Below, piece by piece: positions 1 to 4,962 of a DNA stretch of 5,901 bases; positions within the stretch are counted from its first letter, which is position 1; every line of letters begins with the position of its first letter. The stretch is from NCBI GenBank assembly GCA_949287345.1, contig CASEGD010000112.1:1-5901 (forward strand), written 5' to 3'. A model generated the notes under the pieces. That model was not told the DNA's origin and made no database searches. It saw nothing but the letters and a program-made list of their open reading frames with translations. The stretch is from an uncultured Phascolarctobacterium sp. Its GTDB lineage: Bacteria; Bacillota; Negativicutes; Acidaminococcales; Acidaminococcaceae. Both the position numbers and the translations under genes were made by a program.

Positions 1-312
<312 letters not shown>

Positions 313-318
<6 letters not shown>

Positions 319-354
319 GGGAAATACAGATAAACAAGATATAAATAAGGGAAA
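313..354 (+). repeat. direct repeat AAATAAGGGAAA, two copies 30 bp apart
   Basis: The 12-mer AAATAAGGGAAA occurs at 313-324 and again at 343-354 without mismatch. The core AAATAAGGG appears a third time at 492-500, where it forms part of the 3' arm of the gdx leader hairpin; the match there to the second copy is 11 bp (341-351 and 490-500). The sequence is A-rich and of low complexity, so function is uncertain. Confidence 0.5.
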
Positions 355-360
355 GAAAAC

Positions 361-390
361 AGGCGCAGACCGTTTGGTTTGCGCCTTATC
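361..390 (+). terminator. probable intrinsic terminator after leuB
   Basis: AGGCGCAGACC (361-371) pairs with GGTTTGCGCCT (376-386) over 11 bp with one G-T wobble and a four-base loop (GTTT). The stem is preceded by an A-rich stretch and followed by TTATCTATT, a modest T tract. It lies 62 bp after the leuB stop and directly before the next promoter, which suits a terminator. The weak T tract makes efficiency uncertain. Confidence 0.7.
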
Positions 391-392
391 TA

Positions 393-421
393 TTGCCAAC
401 AATGCTGCAATATGCTATACT
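393..421 (+). promoter_or_regulatory. sigma70-type promoter for gdx
   Basis: A -35 box TTGCCA (393-398, five of six consensus bases) and a -10 box TATACT (416-421, five of six) are separated by exactly 17 bp. The -10 box has a TG extension (TGC at 413-415). Transcription would start near G428, giving a leader of about 100 nt before the GTG start at 528. This is the best promoter match I found in the window. Confidence 0.75.
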
Positions 422-427
422 TGCAGT

Positions 428-527
428 GGGTTGTTTAACGCCGGTTAAGCGGGTGCCTTTATTTATGTATCGCAGGCCTTTGAAGATGCATAAATAAGGG
501 CATTTTTATTTTAAGGGGGTATTTATT
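428..527 (+). promoter_or_regulatory. structured 5' leader of gdx, candidate attenuator or riboswitch
   Basis: The predicted transcript carries about 100 nt before the gdx start. It holds a small 5-bp hairpin (435-439 with 444-448, loop GCCG), then a large 17-bp terminator-like hairpin (454-502) and the ribosome site at 513-519. A terminator-shaped hairpin between a good promoter and the gene, with no convincing gene between them, suggests premature termination that some signal can relieve. Because the gene encodes a guanidinium exporter, and many gdx genes are under guanidine riboswitches, guanidine is the natural candidate signal. I could not match it by eye to the guanidine-I, -II or -III consensus elements, and I do not remember the guanidine-IV consensus well enough to exclude it. 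Confidence 0.5.
454..512 (+). terminator. 17-bp terminator-like hairpin in the gdx leader
   Basis: TGCCTTTATTTATGTAT (454-470) pairs with ATGCATAAATAAGGGCA (486-502) along all 17 positions, with only two G-T wobbles (458/498 and 468/488). The loop is 15 nt (471-485). The sequence directly after the stem is TTTTTATTTT (503-512), the classical shape of an intrinsic terminator. It ends one base before the gdx ribosome site, so it could also affect access of ribosomes. Confidence 0.7.
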
Positions 528-848
528 GTGGCGTGGTTTGATTTGCTGATAGCAGGTTTGTTTGAAGTGGTGTGGTCTACCTGTTTAAAATATTCGCACG
601 GGTTTACCGATTTAAAATTTACGCTTTTGACCTTTGCCGGTATGGCGGCAAGCTTCTGGTTTTTGGCGCACGCCATTAAAGAGCTGCCGATGGGCACGGC
701 TTATGCCATCTGGACGGGCATCGGCGCATTGGGCGCGGTTATAGTAGGCATTGTGCTGTTTGACGAAGCGCTTACACTGCCGCGCCTGTTTTTTACGGCG
801 CTGCTTTTAACGGGTATTATCGGGCTTAAAATGAGTTCGGGACAGTAG
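528..848 (+). CDS. gdx: guanidinium exporter of the small multidrug resistance family (Gdx/SugE)
   Basis: This 106-residue protein has the length and four hydrophobic helices of small multidrug resistance transporters (about 3-21, 31-50, 56-77 and 84-103). It matches the Gdx/SugE branch rather than EmrE: the segment GTAYAIWTGIGALGA is typical of SugE. The proton- and substrate-coupling Glu is at position 13, and the guanidinium-site residues described for Gdx-Clo are all present: Trp16, Ser42, Tyr59 and Trp62. The family works as an antiparallel dimer in the inner membrane and exchanges guanidinium for protons. The start is GTG at 528, supported by AAGGGGG at 513-519 with an eight-base spacer. 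The gene stands alone between its own promoter and terminator, so a homodimer is expected. Its leader appears to be attenuated. Older annotations call this gene sugE or a quaternary ammonium resistance protein. Confidence 0.93.
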   Translation: MAWFDLLIAGLFEVVWSTCLKYSHGFTDLKFTLLTFAGMAASFWFLAHAIKELPMGTAYAIWTGIGALGAVIVGIVLFDEALTLPRLFFTALLLTGIIGLKMSSGQ

Positions 849-861
849 GTAAAAGTTTATT

Positions 862-897
862 AAAGGGCGGGCGGCGTTGTGCCGCCCTTTGTTATTT
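862..897 (+). terminator. intrinsic terminator of gdx
   Basis: A GC-rich hairpin follows the gdx stop by 13 bp. GGGCGGC (869-875) pairs with GCCGCCC (881-887) around a five-base loop, and the tail is TTTGTTATTT (888-897). An alternative register pairs AAAGGGCGG (862-870) with CCGCCCTTT (882-890). Either form gives a good terminator. Confidence 0.85.
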
Positions 898-911
898 GTA
901 TCATTTGATAC
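898..911. promoter_or_regulatory. perfect 14-bp palindrome, possible operator
   Basis: GTATCATTTGATAC is two perfect 6-bp half sites, GTATCA and TGATAC, separated by TT. It lies just after the gdx terminator and about 125-140 bp upstream of the likely promoter of the transporter operon. Half-site size and spacing suit a dimeric repressor or activator, but no regulator is known from this window. It does not have the inward order of a Fur box. Confidence 0.35.
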
Positions 912-968
912 GGCGGTGGGGGGGTTAAAAACAAATGACGTTTTTGTTTGCTTTTTTCAGAATTATGT

Positions 969-1023
969 GTTAAATTAAAGTAAAATATTAGTTAAATAAA
1001 AGTAAAGATTTTGTTACTTTTTG
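969..1023 (+). promoter_or_regulatory. five tandem 11-bp repeats, PhoB/PhoP-like binding array
   Basis: Five units follow one another with an exact 11-bp period: GTTAAATTAAA (969), GTAAAATATTA (980), GTTAAATAAAA (991), GTAAAGATTTT (1002) and GTTACTTTTTG (1013). Each begins GT(T/A)A, and the base before each is T or A, so the pattern is WGTWAAA followed by four A/T bases. Units 1 and 3 are nearly identical, giving a 22-bp superperiod with 15 of 16 leading bases shared. Direct repeats of seven conserved plus four A/T bases are the known layout of sites for OmpR/PhoB-family response regulators (for example the E. coli pho box). The array ends about 14-18 bp before the likely -10 element, where such activators replace a poor -35 box. 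Low-complexity A/T sequence can mimic this, so the regulator assignment is an inference. Confidence 0.5.
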
Positions 1024-1034
1024 TTTAACGGCGC

Positions 1035-1047
1035 TGATATTTTTAAT
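1035..1047 (+). promoter_or_regulatory. probable -10 region of the ABC transporter operon
   Basis: Two overlapping candidates exist: TGA-TATTTT (extended -10, hexamer 1038-1043) and TTTAAT (1042-1047, five of six consensus bases). No good -35 box is found 16-18 bp upstream, where the 11-bp repeat array sits instead. This fits an activator-dependent promoter. A short CTGCC/GGCAG hairpin (1048-1052 with 1059-1063) lies at or near the start of the transcript. Confidence 0.45.
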
Positions 1048-1084
1048 CTGCCCGGCAAGGCAGCAAATTTAAGGAGGTTTTAAA

Positions 1085-2113
1085 ATGCTTAAGAAAACAA
1101 CTGTATGGCTGCTTTCTGTAATGATGCTCATGATGATGCTTGTTGCAGGCTGCGGCGGCGGTGAAGAAAAACAGGCCGCAGGCAACGACAGCCAGAAACT
1201 CATCGTGTACACCTCGATGAAAGAATCCCTTATTAAAGGCATTGTTGACGGCTTTAAAAAGGCTAACCCCGGAATTGACGTTGACTATCAGTCCGCAGGC
1301 GCAGGCAAACTGATGGCTAAAATTGCGGCTGAACGCCAGAGCGGCAAAATTCTGGCCGACGTTATCTGGACCAGTGAAGTTCCTGACTTCTACAACATGA
1401 AAAACGAAGGCATTTTGCTGAACTACAAGAGCCCCGTTGAACCTGAAACCGTTAACCCGTTCAGCGATTATGACGGCTCCTTCCATGCTGCCCGTCTCGG
1501 CACCCTCGGCATCGTTATCAACACCGATAAAATCAAAACCGCTCCTACCCAGTGGTCCGACCTGATGGGCCCGGATTACAACGGTAAATTCGGTATTGCC
1601 AACCCGGCTCTTTCCGGTACCTCTTACATGAGCGTTGCACTTTTGGAAAAACAGTTTGGCTGGAAATTCTTTGAAGACATTAAAGCTAACGGCGGCCGTA
1701 TCGGTAAAGGCTCCGGCCAGGTTATCGACGATACTGCTTCCGGCGAACTTGGCGCAGCACTGGCAGTTGACTATATTACCAATGCTAAAATCGAAAAAGG
1801 CGCTCACCTGCAGCTTTGCTATCCGCCCGAACTGCTCGTAGTTCCGAGCCCGGTTGCAATCTTTAAAGACAGCACCAAAGCTGACGCAGCCAAGAAATTT
1901 GTCGACTACCTGCTCGGCAAAGAAGCCCAGACCCTCGTTGCACAGCAGGGCACCATTCCTGTTCGTGAAGACGTAGAAATTCCGGCTAAATTCAATCTGC
2001 CCGCTCCGAAAGAAGCTTTGGAAAAATCCATTAAGATTGACTACATCGAAGCAATTAAAACCAAAGAAGACACCATTAAAAAATTCTCCGATATTATGCA
2101 GATTAAACAATAA
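1085..2113 (+). CDS. ABC importer solute-binding lipoprotein (FbpA/AfuA/PhnS-like)
   Basis: This 342-residue protein starts with a Lys-containing head, a Met/Leu-rich hydrophobic core and the lipobox LVAG-Cys23, so it is exported and lipid-anchored. After a linker rich in Gly, Glu and Lys (24-37) the mature domain opens with LIVYTSMKESLIKGIVDGF, typical of the COG1840 group of periplasmic binding proteins for ferric iron, phosphonates or sugar phosphates. Further family segments are YQSAGAGKLMAKIAAE, ADVIWTSE and IDDTASGELGAALAVDYI. In ferric FbpA proteins a Tyr-Tyr pair sits near the last segment; here one sees Asp229-Tyr230-Ile231, so iron as substrate is doubtful. The ATG at 1085 has a perfect AAGGAGGT (1071-1078) six bases upstream. 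The gene opens the operon, and a terminator after it should favour its high expression. The family call is firm; the substrate is unknown. Confidence 0.9.
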   Translation: MLKKTTVWLLSVMMLMMMLVAGCGGGEEKQAAGNDSQKLIVYTSMKESLIKGIVDGFKKANPGIDVDYQSAGAGKLMAKIAAERQSGKILADVIWTSEVPDFYNMKNEGILLNYKSPVEPETVNPFSDYDGSFHAARLGTLGIVINTDKIKTAPTQWSDLMGPDYNGKFGIANPALSGTSYMSVALLEKQFGWKFFEDIKANGGRIGKGSGQVIDDTASGELGAALAVDYITNAKIEKGAHLQLCYPPELLVVPSPVAIFKDSTKADAAKKFVDYLLGKEAQTLVAQQGTIPVREDVEIPAKFNLPAPKEALEKSIKIDYIEAIKTKEDTIKKFSDIMQIKQ

Positions 2114-2119
2114 CAGGGC

Positions 2120-2186
2120 ATAACCGGATTATAATGGTTATTTAAAACTGGCGGCGGAACGGGGTTTCCCGTTCTGCCGTTTTTGT
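2120..2186 (+). terminator. intrinsic terminator between binding protein and ATPase genes
   Basis: CGGCGGAACGGG (2152-2163) pairs with CCCGTTCTGCCG (2168-2179) over 12 bp with a single G-T wobble and the four-base loop GTTT, followed by TTTTT (2180-2184). A smaller hairpin, ATAACC (2120-2125) with GGTTAT (2136-2141), precedes it. No clear promoter fits between this site and the ATPase start at 2216, so downstream genes probably depend on read-through. Partial termination after the binding-protein gene is a common way to make more binding protein than membrane components. Confidence 0.85.
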
Positions 2187-2202
2187 AATATTAAAGGTTG
2201 AC

Positions 2203-2209
2203 AGGAGGT
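2203..2209 (+). promoter_or_regulatory. ribosome site that fixes the ATPase start at 2216
   Basis: AGGAGGT at 2203-2209 is six bases before ATG 2216. An in-frame TTG at 2198 would add six residues but lies upstream of this site, so ATG 2216 is the better start. Confidence 0.85.
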
Positions 2210-2215
2210 AACCTT

Positions 2216-3313
2216 ATGGAAGATATCATTAAGGTTGAGGGCGTCGCCAAGGCCTACGGCAAGCATCAGGTGCATAAGGGGCTTGACCTGGGCATAAAAA
2301 AAGGCGAATGCTTTACGCTGCTTGGGCCTTCCGGCTGCGGCAAAACGGTTTTAATCCGCCTTATTGCCGGGCACGAAGTGCCGGACGAGGGGCGTATTAT
2401 TATTGATAACACTACCGTTGCCGACAGCGCAAGCGGCGAATATATCCCGCCCGAAAGGCGCGGCTTGGGCATTGTGTTCCAGGATTATGCGGTTTGGCCG
2501 CACATGACGGTGTATGACAATATTGCTTACCCGCTGAAAATGGAAAAACGCCCGAAAGAAGAAATTGATAAATTAGTAATGAAGATGATTGACATCGTCG
2601 GTATGAAGGGCCTGGATAAACGCCTGCCGTCCGAGCTTTCCGGCGGCCAGCAGCAGCGTGTTGCCCTTGCGCGTGCGCTTGTAGCCGACCCTTCGGTTAT
2701 GCTTCTGGACGAGCCGCTTTCCAACCTTGACGCTAACCTGCGCGAGGAAATGCGTTTTGAAATCAAGGCTTTGCAGCGCCAGTTCGGCATTACGGTTATG
2801 TATGTAACGCATGACCAGGAGGTTGCCCTTGCTATCAGCGACCGCATCGCGATTATGGATAACGAAGGACATATCCGCCAGATTGGCACGCCTTACGAAA
2901 TTTTTGAAAAGCCTGCCGATTTGTTCATCTTTAAATTTATGGGCATTGCCAACTTCCTCGGCGTGCGCGCCGAAAACGGCAGATTTTTGGTTGGCACCGG
3001 CAATCAGGAAGTGCCCTGGGAAAAACCGCAGGATGCTGCGATTACCAATTGGGTTGCGGCTTTCCGCCCGTCGGATGTTGCAATCAGCCGTGACGGCGAG
3101 GGCTTGCGCGGCGTTATTAAACGTGCCAACTTCCTCGGCGCTACGATGGACTATATGATTGAGATTGACGGCGAGCACCTGCGTACCGAGATTGTTACGC
3201 ATGAAGCCATCAGCGGGAACCTGATGTTTAAAGAGGGCGAGGAGTGCGTTGTCAACTTCCGCGCGCTGCACTGGTTTGACGCGGCACAGCTTAAGGAGGT
3301 GGAAGAATTATGA
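2216..3313 (+). CDS. ABC importer ATPase subunit 1 (FbpC/PotA/PhnT-like)
   Basis: This 365-residue nucleotide-binding subunit powers the importer encoded around it. All ATPase motifs are present: aromatic A-loop Tyr14, Walker A GPSGCGKT (37-44), Q-loop Gln89 in IVFQDYAVWPHM, signature LSGGQQQR (141-148), Walker B VMLLDEP (161-167) with catalytic Glu166, D-loop SNLD (169-172) and switch His199 in YVTHDQ. After the Walker A Thr44 comes Val instead of the usual second Thr. Residues from about 245 to the end form the TOBE domain (FRPSDV at 283-288) typical of the CUT1/Fbp/Pot group. Length and spacing are normal. The stop overlaps the permease start (ATGA at 3310-3313), so the two are translationally coupled. 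Substrate cannot be read from the ATPase. A second, different ATPase follows the permease. Confidence 0.93.
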   Translation: MEDIIKVEGVAKAYGKHQVHKGLDLGIKKGECFTLLGPSGCGKTVLIRLIAGHEVPDEGRIIIDNTTVADSASGEYIPPERRGLGIVFQDYAVWPHMTVYDNIAYPLKMEKRPKEEIDKLVMKMIDIVGMKGLDKRLPSELSGGQQQRVALARALVADPSVMLLDEPLSNLDANLREEMRFEIKALQRQFGITVMYVTHDQEVALAISDRIAIMDNEGHIRQIGTPYEIFEKPADLFIFKFMGIANFLGVRAENGRFLVGTGNQEVPWEKPQDAAITNWVAAFRPSDVAISRDGEGLRGVIKRANFLGATMDYMIEIDGEHLRTEIVTHEAISGNLMFKEGEECVVNFRALHWFDAAQLKEVEEL

Positions 3314-4623
3314 GTACAATTAAAAAAGACAGCGGCTTTGGTGTTGCACAAATAATTCTGTTAATCTCCATTGCCATTCTGGTAATTTTTGTTGCGTGGC
3401 CTGTACTTTTAATTTTATTTAACGCCTTTTTTGTTGACGGCAATTTTAACAGCACGGACTTTTATAATGTTTTAACCGAGCCGGAAACCTTCCAGGCGCT
3501 GAAAAACTCGCTGATTATCGCCAGCATGACGACTATCGGCAGTACGATTGTCGGCACGTTTTTTGCGTGGCTTGTTACCCGTACGGATTTGCCGTACAAA
3601 ACCTTTATGAAGAGCCTGTTCCTTGTTCCGTTCATGCTGCCGAGCTTTATCGGCGCGTTGGCGTGGAAGATGCTGCTGTCGCCTAACTCCGGCTACATCA
3701 ACACCTTCTTTATGGAAACCTTTGGCCTGAGCGAACCTGTTTTTGATATTTATACTTACTACGGCATCAGTGCGGTTGAAGTTATGTACTTATTCCCGTT
3801 TGTATTTATTCAGGTTTGCGGCGCGTTGGAGCGCATGGACCCGACTTTGGAAGAATCTGCGCGTATCAGCGGCGCGGGGCTGTTTACCATTACCCGCAAA
3901 ATCACCATTCCGCTGGTGTTGCCTTCCATTATGTCCGGCGCACTCTTGATTATGCTGTACTCTATGGCACATTTCGGCACTGTTGCGGTACTCGGCATTG
4001 AGCAGGGCATTTACAACATCCCGACGCTGATTTACGAAAAAATCCACCAGAGCGGCGGCAGCTTCGACTCTATCCGTACCGGCACCGTACTTGCTACCGT
4101 GCTTGTTGTAACCGCTGCCATGATTATCTGGGCACAGCAGAAGGTTTTAAGCCGCGGCCATTACCAGATTATCGGCGGCAAGAGCTTCCGCCCGATGGAA
4201 CTGAAACTGCGCGGCCTGCGTTACCCGCTTTTGTTCTTCTGCCTGGCTTATATCGGCTTTACCATTTTACTGCCGACTGCGGTTATCTTTTTAGTTGGCG
4301 GCGTAAGCACCTACGGCCTGCCGCTAACATGGGAAAACCTGTCGCTCGACAACTACAAATACATCCTGTTTGAATACGAAGTTACCAAGGACGCTATCTT
4401 TAACAGCGTAACGCTGGGCCTTGCGGCGGCAGTTATCACCATGTTTGCCGGCGTTATGATTTCCTACGTTATCGTTAAGATGAAAGTCCGCGGCAAAGGC
4501 ATTTATCGCGCTGGGCGTTATCCTTGCGTGGAGCGGCAAATTCGGCATCAACCTGTACAACACGGTATGGATTATCCTCGTTGCCTACATCGCGCGTTAC
4601 ATGGCGTTCAGCTTAAAGGCTAA
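3310..4623 (+). CDS. fused two-domain ABC permease, reading frame broken at about 4500
   Basis: The frame starts at ATG 3310, overlapping the ATPase stop, with AAGGAGGT at 3293-3300. Residues 1-397 are a normal FbpB/AfuB-type permease: first domain with membrane segments near 12-40, 66-90, 102-123, 150-172, 198-226 and 257-277, and an EAA loop at 181-205 (EESARISGAG ... IPLVLP). A second domain begins around 303 with segments at 303-330 and 364-390. After Gly397 (codon 4498-4500) the sequence changes to a basic, non-membrane tail of 40 residues ending at TGA or TAA-type stop 4621-4623; this is out-of-frame reading. The true continuation is found one frame over from 4502. The intact protein would be about 565 residues with both domains fused, as in FbpB and PhnU-like permeases. 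As given, the second channel half is lost, so this product is probably non-functional unless the sequence contains an error. Confidence 0.85.
   Translation: MSTIKKDSGFGVAQIILLISIAILVIFVAWPVLLILFNAFFVDGNFNSTDFYNVLTEPETFQALKNSLIIASMTTIGSTIVGTFFAWLVTRTDLPYKTFMKSLFLVPFMLPSFIGALAWKMLLSPNSGYINTFFMETFGLSEPVFDIYTYYGISAVEVMYLFPFVFIQVCGALERMDPTLEESARISGAGLFTITRKITIPLVLPSIMSGALLIMLYSMAHFGTVAVLGIEQGIYNIPTLIYEKIHQSGGSFDSIRTGTVLATVLVVTAAMIIWAQQKVLSRGHYQIIGGKSFRPMELKLRGLRYPLLFFCLAYIGFTILLPTAVIFLVGGVSTYGLPLTWENLSLDNYKYILFEYEVTKDAIFNSVTLGLAAAVITMFAGVMISYVIVKMKVRGKGIYRAGRYPCVERQIRHQPVQHGMDYPRCLHRALHGVQLKG
4491..4504 (+). other. frameshift and apparent ~50-bp deletion in the permease gene
   Basis: Frame 1 reads VKMKVRGKG up to base 4500. 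The next frame from 4502 reads FIALGVILAWSGKFGINLYN, plain permease sequence. In relatives, about 17 residues (the LLDFL..LPYAIPG type stretch) lie between these two segments. The arithmetic requires a loss of 3n+2 bases, for example 50. The size is estimated from memory of the family, not from an alignment. Confidence 0.7.
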
Positions 4624-4957
4624 CTCCGCCGCGCTGGAACAGGTACACGACTCCTTGATGGAAGCTTCCCGCTCCTGCGGTGCAACGATGTGGCAGTCCT
4701 TAAAAGACATCGTTATCCCGCTGGTGCGCCCGGGCATGATTAGTGCGTTCTTCTTAATCTTCCTGCCGGCGCTGCGTGAACTTACCGTTTCCATCATGCT
4801 GTACGCACCGACGACAAGGACCATCGGCGTTGCCATTTACACGCTGAACGAAGACGGCGAAACCGTTATGAGTACCGCGCTCGCAGGCATTGCGCTGATT
4901 CTTATCGTTATCGGCCAGATGCTGATTAACCATTTTACCAAGAAAGTGAGTGAGTAA
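4601..4957 (+). pseudogene. C-terminal remainder of the permease's second domain
   Basis: From 4502 to the TAA at 4955-4957 this frame encodes the rest of the second permease domain: FIALGVILAW, then NTVWIILVAYIARYMAFS, then the second EAA loop (MEASRSCGATMWQSLKDIVIPLVRPG) and further membrane segments, AFFLIFLPALREL and LAGIALILIVIGQML. The first ATG in this frame is 4601, inside a membrane segment and with no ribosome site, so independent translation is unlikely to give a useful protein. It overlaps the stop of the preceding frame by 23 bp. It belongs to the gene starting at 3310 and should be joined with it if the frameshift proves to be an error. The second ATPase starts six bases after this stop codon begins its last base pair group (gap of five bases). 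Confidence 0.8.
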
Positions 4958-4962
4958 CCGTC

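Noticed and set aside
465..497. Possible 10-residue leader peptide (ATG 465 to TAA 495-497) with adjacent Arg codons inside the gdx leader hairpin
   Set aside because: The only purine-rich stretch upstream (GCGGG at 449-453) is 11 bases away and weak, and a short open frame like this is expected by chance.
428..527. Known guanidine-I, -II or -III riboswitch in the gdx leader
   Set aside because: Neither paired hairpins with ACGR loops nor the remembered conserved strings of the other two classes are present; covariance search would be needed for certainty.
927..957. A/T-rich inverted repeat AAAAAC (927-932) with GTTTTT (940-945) followed by T-rich sequence as a second terminator
   Set aside because: The stem is short with a single G-C pair, and gdx already has a strong terminator at 862-897.
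849..1084. Fur box expected for an iron importer
   Set aside because: No GATAAT/ATTATC inverted arrangement is visible; the palindrome at 898-911 has its half sites in the opposite order.
1043..2110. Long minus-strand open frame of 355 codons opposite the binding-protein gene
   Set aside because: It is a mirror of the well-supported + strand gene caused by its codon use; the translation is Phe/Asn-rich, has no recognisable domain, and no ribosome site supports it.
2198..2203. Perfect TTGACA suggesting an internal promoter before ATPase 1
   Set aside because: It overlaps the ribosome site, and no -10 box lies 16-18 bp downstream; that region is coding sequence starting at 2216.
2198..2218. 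TTG 2198 as start of ATPase 1
   Set aside because: The strong AGGAGGT at 2203-2209 lies downstream of that TTG and is well placed for ATG 2216.
2573..3271. Minus-strand open frame of 232 codons opposite ATPase 1
   Set aside because: The + strand frame has every ABC ATPase motif; the antisense translation resembles no family.
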